Assembly (NCBI RefSeq): GCF_036785885.1
Contig: NC_092320.1
Coordinates: forward strand, 12,463,557-12,527,556
Source: Coffea arabica
Lineage: Eukaryota; Streptophyta; Magnoliopsida; Gentianales; Rubiaceae
Reading direction: 5' to 3'
DNA: 64,000 bases
Within the stretch, counting starts at the first letter, position 1, and the number at the start of each line of letters is the position of its first letter. Positions 26,401 to 38,536 of this stretch are shown piece by piece. The notes beneath the pieces were generated by a model. The model saw only the letters and a program-made list of their open reading frames with translations. It was not told the origin of the DNA and ran no database searches. The position numbers and the translations under genes were made by a program.

Positions 26401-27400
26401 TTCCAACTTATGGATCCTTAAACTGTTTCACTTAGATTGCTATAATCAAGTAAAATTAACAATATTAGGCATTAGCTTCATATTTGCAATAGACTCAACA
26501 ACTGCACTAGCGAGAAATACTAGGCCAGAAACCATCCCGCACTCATCTTTGTGGGAAAAAAAATACAACAGAATTCATCGTTCTGTCGAGGACGAGTAAC
26601 ATCACATACCGGTATAAATCGCATTGTAGAGTACCAGATGGGCCAGGGCTTGCGACTCCACCAGCAGTCTCAATCACACACATTACGTCTACATTTCGAT
26701 CACCACCTTCTTCATCCCCACTTTGCACACCCCTCATCAACACTTCTAACAACTCAGAGTCTTCTACTCTTGCCCCTTCTCTCTCAGAGGCTAAATGAGG
26801 CGAAATTGGCTCCTTCCACCCATAAATTGTCTTACAAATCAATTCAGAACACAACCCCACCCCCTTTGCTTCATCATTTTCAGCCCCTTCTAATTTCGTT
26901 TCCTCGTACCACCCCAAATTCTCAAAGGCACCCCCAAAGTTCCCAACTTTTTCACTGCCAAAGTTCCCATATTTGGAGTCTTCTCCCAAAAGGGCTTTCA
27001 ATGCCGGGAACGAAGTATTGATAACATGATTCGAAGCAAAAACGGATAACTTGGGACGGTTCTGGAGGGAAAACTGAGAGAATTTGCAGTACACGAAGCG
27101 GGAATCAGAGTCTTCCGGAAAACCCGTTTGGACTGGCTTGAGATAGACAAATTTCTTGGACGTAGAAGAGCAGGAGGAGTTGAGAAAAGCGATAGAAAGG
27201 CCGGCGGAGACGAGGGTCTTGCCGAGTGAAGTGTTAGCAGCCCAAATGGCGTAAATGGGATGACTCAAAGGGTATTCAATAGTGGGTGGGGGAGGAGGTG
27301 CTGGTGGTGGTTGTGCGTGGATGTTGCGGTGGTGCAGTAGACATATAGGGAGTAAACGGCGGCGGACTGGTGGTCTGGATAAAGTTGCAAGTAGAAGCAT
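17454..27400 (-). CDS. BIO3-BIO1: Bifunctional dethiobiotin synthetase / 7,8-diaminopelargonate aminotransferase
   Basis: This is a mitochondrial biotin-synthesis enzyme catalysing two consecutive steps, KAPA to DAPA and DAPA to dethiobiotin. It has fourteen exons: 27400-26610, 26055-25885, 25590-25329, 25080-25000, 23811-23691, 22553-22405, 21814-21720, 20689-20574, 20483-20340, 19765-19632, 19563-19432, 18925-18791, 18052-17940 and 17652-17454. Phases close to 2643 nt, giving 880 aa. The N-terminus ([20 protein letters not shown]) is an Arg-rich, acid-free mitochondrial presequence. The dethiobiotin synthetase half follows, with P-loop ANTSLGKT (55-62), KPVQTGF and [21 protein letters not shown]. 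The class-III aminotransferase half carries [46 protein letters not shown] (Asp676 for the PLP ring) and CFAKLMTGG (probable PLP Lys705). Intron 9 uses a GC donor. The frame is intact throughout. The Arabidopsis BIO3-BIO1 fusion has the same order. Confidence 0.96.
24213..24370. repeat. Degenerate CCAAGCCACNGAACC-type minisatellite in BIO3-BIO1 intron 4
   Basis: Variants of an AACCAAGCCACAGAACCA motif recur irregularly (ACCAAGCCACCGTGAACAAG, AACCAAGCCACAGAACCAAG, TCAAGCCACTGAACCACA, ACCAAGACACAGAACCAAA). The copies are strongly diverged. The frame crossing it has no domain. Confidence 0.5.
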
Positions 27401-28879
27401 AATATATTTTCAGCGACGACGTTGAGAGGAGTACGTAGAGCAGGTGGACGATGGACAGGACATTTAAATGAGCAAGAGTTGGCTACATTTACCCCTCTAT
27501 AATTGCCCGCGTCTCATTTGTTGACCTCCGAGGTTTTCTTCTGTCCCCTGACTTCTTAAGGTTTTGGGGCCCCTGCTGAAATTCAACTTTAACTTCCAAA
27601 GGTTTTGGTGACATCCGTTATTCACTTAAATTCAACTTTTTTTTTTTATCATCCAAAATATAATTAGCTTGCCTTAGGTAAGTTAATCACGTAGCACACA
27701 AAAATATAATCCTAGCCTTAGATATTGAAGATTGACAAAAAAAAAAAAAAAAAATTGACTCAAAATACCTTTTATTTCGAGAAAATGCAAATTCTTGTAG
27801 TAAATGAATGTGACTAATGGAATAATCACTCGTACCGCCAAAATCCCCTCTATTGTGGAAGGATTTTAAAATCTTCAATAAATTCGGGATTCTCCTCTAG
27901 TAATTTTGTTAGACATAAAAATAATTGACAAATTGACATAAGCTGAATTTTACAGTTTGAGTATGAAATTATTGATTGAATCGCGTTTGTACCCAAAATT
28001 GATTTGCTTATGATTTATACTAAATTTTTAGCTAATTAAGCATTCAATGAGATGTGAAAAACTAATGTTGAATTATTTCACGCTCAATAAGTTTATCTTC
28101 TTATCTTGTCTTTAGCTTGTTTGTGTATTCAAAATACATAGAGTTCACGTCTAATTTTATAAAGTTTTTGAGTATGCTTTCTTAAAATAGTAATCAGTCG
28201 TAATCAAGTGGTATTATTATAAAATTTTTTGGTTTCTGTTCATTATCGATCAAATTAGATCAATCTAAAAATAATGTGGTATTAAAACCCATCAAAATGT
28301 AGTATGCATTGCTCATTTCCTCCTACCATCCAAATCTACTGTCAAACCTGGTCCATACGTCTTTACTTTAGTAGTAGCCAAATTTTGAGCACCACTTACC
28401 ATTGCCCTGGCTTGTAGCGATTCTTGAATGCTGACAAGCACAAAAAAACAGGCACAAAAAAAAAAAGGAAAAGACCAAAAATCAAATCACAACTGGCAAC
28501 TGGGCAATTATTGATTATAAAAAAATGGCAACCACCAAGCAACGAAAAAAGAGGAACATAATGAAAGGTGAAAAGGGACAGCCAGAGATGATCAAGAATG
28601 AGCAGAGTTTTTGATGGACATTAATCTCACATCAAAATTCAAAATTCCGGTTTAGATTTCCATTAAATTGTAAAACACTACTGTTAGAATTTGGATAGAT
28701 AACTAGAAATTACCAGTAATCCGATAGCAATAATTAATACAGTGTTTGGATGGCAATATAAAATGTCTGGCCCAAGACATTCATATTCTGATACCACACC
28801 ACTCTTAAAACAACATCATCACGACGACGACCATCACCACCACCACCACCGCTTCTCTTCTCATCCTGCCGCCATCGAA
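27401..28879. promoter_or_regulatory. Divergent intergenic region between BIO3-BIO1 and the FGGY kinase
   Basis: This 1.5 kb separates two head-to-head genes, so it must hold both promoters. Visible features are poly-A/T runs and an AATATAAAA box at about 28754-28762 that could be the TATA box of the kinase gene. A CAC-rich segment at 28818-28850 would be leader sequence (or a His-rich N-terminus) of the kinase. I saw no repeat or RNA gene. Confidence 0.5.
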
Positions 28880-30102
28880 ATGACCACACCTCCTCCGCCT
28901 CGCCGCACAGTCTACCTTGGCGTCGATGTTGGCACCGGGAGTGCTCGCGCAGGTACCTCTCTCTCCACTATTTTTCTCTCTTTTCCCAATGACGTGAGTT
29001 TTCTTGGTCTTTTTGTGTATACAGTAGTTAAAATTGGCGGTCTTGGTTTTGATTATCTTCTGCTGGCTTTATTGGAAATCGGTTTTGGTAGGTTTTTATT
29101 TTTTTCACTGTTTTTTCCGTGGCATATTTTACTCTTTATCTCCTCAGACATAAGCGTACTTAGAAGGATAGTGCCAGCATTGGTGATGGGTCAGCATGCC
29201 AAGGAGTCATTTAGCAAATGAATGTGTAGCTGGTTTAGGTGGTGTAACCCTTGTATCATAGCTATATGTGCAAACCTTTAAGGATGGAAATAAAGACCTA
29301 GTGTTGCATAGACTAAAAACTACATGATTTTCTTTAAAGATTAAGATGGACCTTCTTGTAAGCCGAAATGATTCAGCTTTCAGTGGGTATGGTGAAGAAA
29401 ATGTCAGGAATGATTTCTGAGAAGCTAGGATTATCCCATTGTTCAAACTGGGGTTCAAACTATAGATACTACAAGCTCCAAATTTGTTCTTTGAAGCCAT
29501 GTTTTCATGTTACTGATCTTTACTTGAGATTTCAAGGAAATTCTTCATCTTGAAGTTCAAGCCGTCATGCGAAGTAACTACCTTATTTTCTGTCTATGAA
29601 AATGAATGCGCATTCTACCTGTTGCTATTCCTGATCTATTAATTCACTTGCAGGACTCTTCGACGGGGATGGCAAACTTTTGGGTTCTGCCAGTAGCCCA
29701 ATTCAGATTTGGAAAGAAGGTGACTGCATCGAGGTAATTTTGAAAGCGATGATTATTAATCTGGAGAATAGTATGCAGATGCTTGAACATTGCGTATAAT
29801 CATATGACTTCTCCTCATAACTATTCCATGTTAGAATAAGTGAAAAGTGTAAGGAAACAAATGTAGTATACATTTTACTTTTACTTTTCCTCTCTCTCAT
29901 CTGTCTCTATCTCTCTTGTTTTGGAAGTCTGATGTTTGAATATTCTATTTTGAAAGCGAAGATTGTGAATATGGAGATTATATATGCTTGGATATTCTAT
30001 ATAATCACATAACTTCTCCTGATTACCTATTCCTTTTACATGTTAGAATAGGTCAAACATGTAAGGAAACAAACTTACAAAATGTTTTCCTTTTCCTTTC
30101 CC

Positions 30103-30137
<35 letters not shown>

Positions 30138-33100
30138 TCTTTGTAGGTCTGATGCTTGCTTTATCTTATGATCGACAAGCAAAGCGGCAAACTGATTTAA
30201 AATTTGTCTTTAGATCATTGATAGACCTCTGACATGCCTAATCTAACTTTGGCATCCAGCAATCTTCAACTGATATTTGGCTTGCCGTCTGCACTGCTGT
30301 AAAAGCAGCATGCTCCCTTGCAAATGTTGCCGGGGAAGAAGTAACAAGTTTGGGATTTGCTGCCACTTGTTCCCTTGGTATAACCTAACTCAGTTCTCAG
30401 TAAGGAAATTGTTCAAGTGCTTTCATTACCTCTTATCTGTATTGATGCCTAGAAATAAGTTGGGTGAAGTGATTTTGAAGTGCAGTTGCTGTGGATTCTG
30501 ATGGTGAGCCGGTATCTGTTTCTTGGAGTGGTGATACTAGGAGGAATATCATAGTTTGGATGGACCATAGAGCAGTAAAGCAAGCTGAACGGATAAATTC
30601 CTCCAACTCACCTGTTCTGCAGTATTGTGGTGGAGCTGTATTTCCAGAAATGGAACCACCAAAGGTATCTAGGAAACTCAAAATAATGTTCAGTTTCGTT
30701 TGCTGCTAGGTTATGCTGCTTAGATCAGATCTTCACTAAATAGCATATCTCAGAGCCTGCCTGTGTCTTTTGCTTGACATGTCCTCTGTTTTGAACATAG
30801 TACTTTGCACCTTGAACCATGTCTGTCAATGGAGAAAGATATTTGTAAGTGTTAGAAGTCTAAAATCTTGTCCAAACATGTGGTGGTTTCTTGGATTACT
30901 GTGTCAATCTAATATGGCATAAACAATTGTTGCAGCTTTTGTGGGTGAAAGATAATCTGAAAGAATCTTGGTCAATGGCATTTCGTTGGATGGACCTTAG
31001 TGATTGGTTGTCTTATAAGTAAGCCTTTATGCATTTGGTTTACACAGCTTGAGTTTCATATCCTATGGGCTCTCATGAGTTATCCTCAATTCTTGTAGAG
31101 CAACAGGAGATGACACTAGGAGCTTGTGCTCTACTGTTTGCAAATGGACCTATCTGGGTCATGCACACATGCATCAAGCCTCTGAAGAAGACTCTCGGGA
31201 CATGGAAGCTTGTGGATGGGATGATCAATTCTGGGAGGAGATTGGCTTAGGTGATCTTGTTGATGGCCATCATGCCAAGATAGGTATGCTTGTAAGTTTC
31301 TTCGAACTTTTACTAATGCTTGATGATGTTGTTTTTGGTTTGCCTCTGTATTCACTCTGAAAATGGATGAAATGGCTTTCCCTCTTTGAAAATGGTTAAG
31401 GCTTCTGGTTAGATTAGTGAATGAGCTTGCAGTGAAATTTATGAAATGTACGACCTATAGTTAATTTTTCAGATTATAAAACAAGAGAATTTCATCTTAT
31501 TTGCATGGATGGATTCCAGACTCTGTCCATTTGTACTTGTGTATATTAGCGTTTAGCTTTATCTCTGCAGAATTTGAGAATCCATGTGGTCATTTGTGAA
31601 AAAGAATTTCATGAGCTAGTTTCTCATGAACAAACTCAGCCATTAGACTCTTCTTGTTGATGAGTTAATTTTCTAGACCATGGGACCAATATTGCTGGTA
31701 CACTTAGTTGTTAAATCTAAAATTTCAAATGTAGTTGACTGGCCATGAGAGTGCACGGTTTTCAAAGTTAAATTTGCACAATGCTTCTTATAATTACTGA
31801 AAGTTTTATCATCCAGGCTTATTTTATGTTCCACATTAGATCATCTTGACAAGGGAGAAAAGATGATTAGTGAAAATCCTACCAAGAAAAATAGCCAAAA
31901 AGTAAAAGAAGAAGAAGAAGAAGAGATAAAGAGTTATTTATGGACTAAATCTTGTAGAGTGGTGTGGAAAAAGTTTCTTGCTTATCCCTCCTACAATTCT
32001 TTAAATACAGAAACTCATTGAGTAGTTTGAGTGTAAAGCATGTGAGTTCTAGAAGCTCCAGATGATCATTTGCTTCTCTACAAGTTACGCTTGTTATGTA
32101 CTTTAATCAGTTTGTTTGTTACTTCGAATCAGCAGTATTGGGCTTTTGTATTGTTATCGAGCAAGATAGAAATTTTGTGCTTATTTGAAGATACAAATAT
32201 AAAATATCCATTTGAAGCTGATCTGAATATTCTGTCTCCTGGAAGACTTCTGTTAGTTCAATATGGAGTTTTCTACTATTGTCGGTTCTCTGTAGTATAG
32301 TCACTTGCATAGGCAATTGTCAGTATGAAGTTTTCTACTATTTTCAGTTCTCCTCGAAGCCTTCTGTTTGTTCAATATGGAGTTTTGTACTATTGTATCT
32401 GTGTTCTTAAAGGTAATCTTTCCTATAGCATGAGCTCTGGGAATTATTTTGGTACACCTCCTTTGATACCCACGAACATGGATATTAAAGTTTCTTTCGT
32501 TGTTTCCTAAGTGTGATCTTTGAAAACTTACATACTTTCTTTCTATGCAAAATTTTTGTGTCTTACTTTCATCCTTTTCTCCTGCATTCTGTCATCTAAG
32601 TTGAAATAAAATTTTGAACTATATGATCAACTGGGATTCAGTCATTGCATCGAAGAGACATGATGTTGCTTTCAACTTCTTGGTTGCCTTATGAGATGAG
32701 TGTCTTTGTGCACAGGACGGAGTGTAGCTTTCCCTGGTCATGCTCTGGGTTGTGGTTTAACAATAGATTCTGCAAAGGCAAGATCTCATTCAGTGGAATT
32801 TGTATCGTTTAAAGTGCCTTCCCCTTGAGGTCTATCAATTTTGGTCAAACAATGCGAGTTTACTTTCCAAGGGGTGCACATGTTGCTGAATAATTGTGCT
32901 CAGTTAGTGTTTCCGTGTCTGTGCTAAGCTGCCGTATCTGTTTACAGGAATTGGGCCTTCTGGCTGGGACACCTGTGGGTACTTCAATGATAGATGCCCA
33001 TGCTGGTGGTGTTGGTGTGATGGAAAGCAAGGCTGGTTCAGATCCTGAATCAAAAGGTTCTTGTTACTTGTGGATAAAAAATGGGATTGGATATTCTGAT

Positions 33101-36100
33101 TTGACTTCAATTTATTTTTCATTGTTAGTGACTCATTTTTGTGCTTGTAGAGACTGATGTGGAAGCTATATGTCGTCGCATGGTGTTAGTATGTGGAACA
33201 TCCACTTGCCATATGGCAGTATCACATACAAAACTGTTCATTCCAGGAGTTTGGGGACCATTTTGGTCTGGTATGGTAATGGTCCATGTTTTATTCTAAT
33301 AAGTTCATGTCTTCACTTTTGTATTTTCAAGGCCTGATGACAAGAGGCGCATGTTAATTGTCATCTGGGTTGCCAATGTACACAATAACTGGACTAGTTA
33401 AACTGTTGGCTCATCCTCTTGGTGCCATTTTTTTACCTTTTCCTTAATCCCTTTCTTCATTAAACTAAGCCACTAAGATAGCTACTGCGCCAGCATTCTA
33501 CTGGATGGTGGTTTAGGAACTCAATGCTCCTGGAGGCTGTCTGTCTTAATGAAGTTTGTCAAACCGATATTATAGTTGCTAAGAAGAAATAGGGACCTTT
33601 TTTGGCTTGAAATATTGAACCTGTTGTTAAATGCAGTTTCGACTGCTTCACTAAATAAGACTGATCTGTTCGTGGTGTTTGGATCCTTTATTCCCTAATA
33701 AGTTCTATATGGAGGAAGATAATTGAGCCTCTGAGCTCTCATTTTGTGCTACCATTTTGTGTTTTGAGCAACAGTGAATGGCCTGTATCTGATGATTTTA
33801 TTTGTTTTGCATCACTCTATTTTAGTGAGCTAGTGTTTCTTTTCTCTTTTTTTTTTTTCTTTTTAAATATCTGAAGGTATGGTGCCTGAGTATTGGCTCA
33901 CTGAGGGCGGCCAGAGTGCCACAGGGGCATTATTGGATTATGTAATTGAAAATCATGTTGCCTCACCCCACCTTGTAAAATCTGCCGCTTCACGAAGTAA
34001 GTAATTTTTTGTTTGTTGCATTATTTTATTGAACAATTTTATTTCTTTACAAGTCTGTCCTGGTATGCAATGAAGTTGGATGTTGTCTTAATTCATTATA
34101 ACTTCTAGGAATCTCAATTTTCGAGCTGTTGAATGAGATACTGGAGACAATGAGGCATGAGCTGGGTTCTCCATTTCTTGCTGCTTTGACTAATGATACA
34201 CATGTTCTTCCCGACTTTCATGGTAACAGGTGATTTTCAAAGATGAGTAATGCCTTTCACATACAGTATGTTGGGCAATTTTGAGAAAATATCTACTAAC
34301 ACTTTGGTATAGATCTCCCATTGCAGACCCTAAATCGAAAGGAATGCTGTGTGGCTTAACTCTTGACGCTAGTGAAAAACAACTAGCTCTTCTATACCTT
34401 GCCACAGTACAAGCTATTGCATATGGCACACGTCACATTGTAGAGCACTGCAATGCCCATGGACACAAAGTAAGAGTGCCATGTTATTGTTGATATTGCA
34501 ATAAATTCTTGTCCTATCTATGCGGAGTCCAAAATTCACTCGAAATGTGATGTTGCTACATGATAATAACACATTAAAATCAATATAATTATTTATGTAT
34601 ATTAACCATTCTGAACAAGAAGGAAGTTGTAAAAACTCATTTAATATATCCCCTCATTGAACTTCAGCTTTTTACTTTCCAGTAAGGTCCATCCCTGTTG
34701 TCATCTGATACTAGCAAAAGTTTCTGCCTTTGTGGGTGATTAATTTTATCCATCTTTAAATTCAAAATTTGAAAAATTTGAGCACTTATTTTAGACTCTG
34801 ATTTATATGGGAGGAACTCCCAGATACATATCTAGAATGTGCAGAATAAGAAGACGACTTTGTTGTGCATATTCTTGGGATATTTCATGTGAACTTGTGC
34901 GAATCCACTGTGATCATGACCAAGAATTCTTATGAGCTTTCAATTTAATGAAATTGATTGCATTTGCCAAGACCTTACTGTGAAGCTTTCTGCTATGTTT
35001 TAATTTCAATTATATACTGTAAACCCAAAGGTGTTTTGTAAACTGGGTTATGAAGAGCAGCCCATGAACTAGGATGCTGTTTACTAAAGATCATGTGTAC
35101 TCCTTTTTTGGCGAGAAGCCAGGGGATGTTATATCATACCATGCTTAAGTTGTCCTATTTAGCATTATTTTAACAATTGGTACTGATTGTCAGGATTTAT
35201 TTTTGTCTGGAGTCTATTGTAACAGAAGAATTGGACTGTGCAATTGACTGAGTTAAAAACATGTCTGTGTGTATTCCCGCTGTTGATGTAATATAATTAT
35301 TTTATTTTTCTGGACTTTTGACTGTACTGTATTATACTAGAGCTATTTTTCTCCAATGGGGTACCTATTGTCCAGTCTCGCATTTCATGAGTTTTTGCTG
35401 TTAAATTATCATATTTAGATAGTGAAAGGAAATGCAATATAGGTTTGTGCCTGTTGGGGGTTTTTTGTTTTAAGAGGGGGAGGGGGGGATAGAGAGAGTT
35501 CACCACTTCAGTTGCTCCATTTTCATGGTAGTAGTATAAGTTGTGGTAAATTAAGTTGAATCCATGTTAACCCTGTACATAGATCAATAAAGTTGCTCTC
35601 CCTATGCAATTTTGCTCAACAGTAGTTCATTCCGAGTCATTTATATGATTTTGCTCGCAGGTTGATACATTGCTCGCTTGTGGAGGACTTGCAAAGAACC
35701 CACTTTATATCCAAGAACATGCAGATATAATCGGTCTCTCTCTCTCTCCCCTCCCCCCAACCCTCCGCCCCCCCCCCCCAATTTCTGTGTTGTTTTCTTT
35801 TTCTCTGTGTGCATTTCTCACTTATCCTCCTATCCAAAAATGTTCAGTTTTATGAGTAAAGATGTTTAGTCAACCCGCAGCATTCAAAGTATGTGGAATC
35901 GTAACATATTTAAGTAAACTTCATGAAATTTTATCAGGTTATCCTATAATTTTACCACGGGAAAATGAATCAGTGCTTTTGGGAGCTGCAATTCTGGGGG
36001 CTGTTGCTTCAAAGAAATACATTACAATCCGACACGCCATGAAGGCATTGAATGCAGCTGGTCAGGTATATGAACCTTGTTAACATCTGTTTGGTGATAA

Positions 36101-37134
36101 ATTCTTGCTTGGAAGGGGAGGGGAACCAGCTGTAGTTTATTTATTTTGGGAAGGTATGATAAACCAATGTGATGGTGAGTTGCATGTTATGAGATGTATG
36201 ACATGGGACGTTACAGTAAAATAGTTTGGAAGATTCTTCAACTCCTGGAATTTTCCAAAGAAAAATAGGAGTTTTCAAGTTTTGACAGAATGAACAACTA
36301 AAGCATCTGATGCATGAGATTTGCGTGTTTATGTATGTCTACTTTACTGTAAATTAACCCCAGCAACTGATTGCGTTTGGATTAGCGAGTACCTTACATA
36401 TATGTCCGTTTATTGCAACTGTACTGGAATGTGTAAACTTCATGAAATGTTTATGTTATAATCCTATTTTAACAATGTTTATCCTCGAAAAGGAACAGAT
36501 GAAAAATCTCATTGAAGATTTAGACCGGTCATGCAAATTTAGGTTGCTTGACTTGAGCAAGAATTTGATGAGTGAATACTATTCAAACTGAAAGTTAATA
36601 CTTTATCAAGCTTTTATCCGGTCTACCATTTCTATCTTCAGTTGCATCTATTTTACTAGGTGAGGCAAACTTGAGGTTTAAAATTATGGTGATTATGTTG
36701 GTCTAGAGGTAAGTTAGATTGGTTTAGTTTGAAATGCATTTATTTTTTCAGTGTGGGTGCTTAGAGTTTGCCATAACACAATCTGGGTCCATTAAGTTGA
36801 ATGAACAATTATACAGAACAAAGTACGAAAACTAAACTGATATAAATTTCTAGCAGCTGAAAAATGACTACCACTCGGGAGACTCAAATGTGCCAGATTG
36901 ATTATAATTTGTCAACCCTTGAATTTCTTTTCTTAAATCCTTTGTTCTTTCATTTATTTTCGCTTTTTGTTTCTATTTTTTGGTCCAAATTGCATGCTTC
37001 TATGCTGGCAGGTTGTCTACCCTTCCCAAGATCCTAAGGTGAAGAATTACCATAATGCTAAATATCATATCTTCCGTGGACTTTATGAGCAACAACTGGA
37101 GCATCGTTCAATCATGGCTAAAGCTTTAGCATAG
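28880..37134 (+). CDS. FGGY-family carbohydrate kinase (D-ribulokinase type)
   Basis: Fifteen exons: 28880-28952, 29654-29733, 30260-30377, 30486-30664, 30936-31018, 31099-31283, 32716-32777, 32948-33056, 33151-33270, 33877-33996, 34109-34229, 34313-34469, 35661-35733, 35938-36065 and 37012-37134. Phases close to 1731 nt, giving 576 aa. The start [20 protein letters not shown] puts the phosphate-binding DVGTGS at residues 16-21, as in the family. In-frame ATGs at 28763 and 28742 would add a His-rich 39-46 aa extension (H/D runs). The box AATATAAAA lies directly before 28763, so I prefer 28880. Later motifs are [23 protein letters not shown], the FGGY signature region [34 protein letters not shown] and the C-terminal [15 protein letters not shown]. 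The closest characterised relatives I know are yeast YDR109C and human FGGY, which phosphorylate D-ribulose; the substrate here is inferred. Intron 7 (32778-32947) has a GC donor. Confidence 0.93.
29737..30164. repeat. Tandem duplication inside FGGY kinase intron 2
   Basis: ATTTTGAAAGCGA at 29737 recurs at 29947 (210 bp step). The following blocks also recur: a TTAGAATA block, GTAAGGAAACAAA, a CT-rich tract and AAGTCTGATG/AGGTCTGATG. The first copy starts 3 bases after the exon 2 donor. The second copy has acquired a (CA)n tract at about 30115-30137. Confidence 0.8.
32250..32400. repeat. Short direct repeats in FGGY kinase intron 6
   Basis: The block TTCAATATGGAGTTTTCTAC occurs near 32258. 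It recurs as a shorter CAGTATGAAGTTTTCTACTA near 32321 and as TTCAATATGGAGTTTTGTAC near 32371. The interleaved CTTCTGTTAGTTC and CTTCTGTTTGTTC are also duplicated. This is non-coding local duplication. Confidence 0.6.
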
Positions 37135-38536
37135 GAGGCATTTTCGTCGCAGCTACAAAAAGCCCAAGCAACATGTTATAGAGAAGCAAATCAGGTAGAT
37201 GAATGCAACTTTGATTTATAAATGGTACTTTCTATTTGTAAACCGTAGTGGAGTGATATGCCTCAATATACCTCTCAGCCTTTTGGATGGCATGAAATTT
37301 AAGCAAGCTATACTGTTACAGGTCTTTTGGATGCTTATTGCGTTTACTTTTACTAAGTTAACTTCTTATAATTTGAAGAATGAAAGTAATTCCTAAGTTG
37401 GTTGAACCAATATTTATTTTTACTACAAAATCGGACTCTATTGAAATACTATTAAAAAAAGGAGGGGAAAAAAAAAAGAACAGGAGTCAATCTCATGGAA
37501 GCTGAATTACCCAAACCACCCATTGTCGTCCTCCAATCCTTTGCTTTACTACTACATTGTTGTCTCCAACCCACCGTCTCTGGGGCACTATTATGCAACT
37601 GTAAAATGAATGGCAAAGAGGATGTATGGGTCAAACCTCTCAATCTGGACAGTATATGGGCTTCAGAAAGAGAGTGATCTTAGGGACGGAATTATCTGCT
37701 TAAACTAGGAATGAGGTAGCATGCTAGCTGGATTCTGCATGCATGTATAAGACTTTGCAGGCTTCGTTCGCGAAGTATGTGCACGTTTATTGTTAATTTT
37801 GATTTCTCTATTGTCCAAAAGCCATGAGATCTTAATCAGGTCTGTGGTGCAAGGCGCCAGAGATGGTCCGTAGTTCAATTAATATTCGATCAATTTCACA
37901 TGGGAGGAAATATTCCTCAACTGGGAAAGCTGCCAAATTTGCAAGTTCTGGGATCTGACCTTATTATGTTTGTGGTGAGATTGATAGTAGCGTTTCTGGG
38001 CATGCTGCAAACGCAGGTCTTCAGCTTCCGAAGCATGAAGTAATACTTTAACAGACAATGTGCTTGAAGGGGGCAATATAGATTGTGCGGTATTCCTGCA
38101 AAATTTGGTCTCATTCAAAGAATTGATATAATGTGTTGGTGCCACTTAAATGTTTGATCATGGTTTGGGTGAGCCTGTGATTCATTGTAATTTAAAGCTG
38201 GCCAAAATCCACAGAATGAAGCAACTGTACTAGGTCGATCTTGATCTAAGACCATATGCATTGGGAACTGATTGATCACAATAATCAGATAGCATACAGA
38301 GGACAAGCTGTGCTTCTTTCTTGCTTTTGGAATAGCTTGTACGTTGTACAAAATCTTTGTAGTAAACGATGAGATAACTGAGAGCAGTCGAGCAAAAACA
38401 AATTTCTTTTCATTCCAAATTTATTTTGCATTCTGCGAGGATGTCATCTCCAGAAGAGTAGTGAGAGGAACAGTCAAGATTTGAGGAAGCTGTTCAATTT
38501 ATCATATAAAGAGTCCAAGTCAGTACATAGTTCTGA
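37135..38536. other. Region between FGGY kinase and GGT pseudogene
   Basis: The kinase 3' end and the pseudogene 3' end converge here. Short frames at 37495-37677 (+) and 37879-38145 (-) lack recognisable domains, so I do not call them genes. Confidence 0.5.

Noticed and set aside
37495-38145. Short frames between the FGGY kinase and the GGT pseudogene
   Set aside because: No recognisable domain, no splice pattern and no promoter signal.
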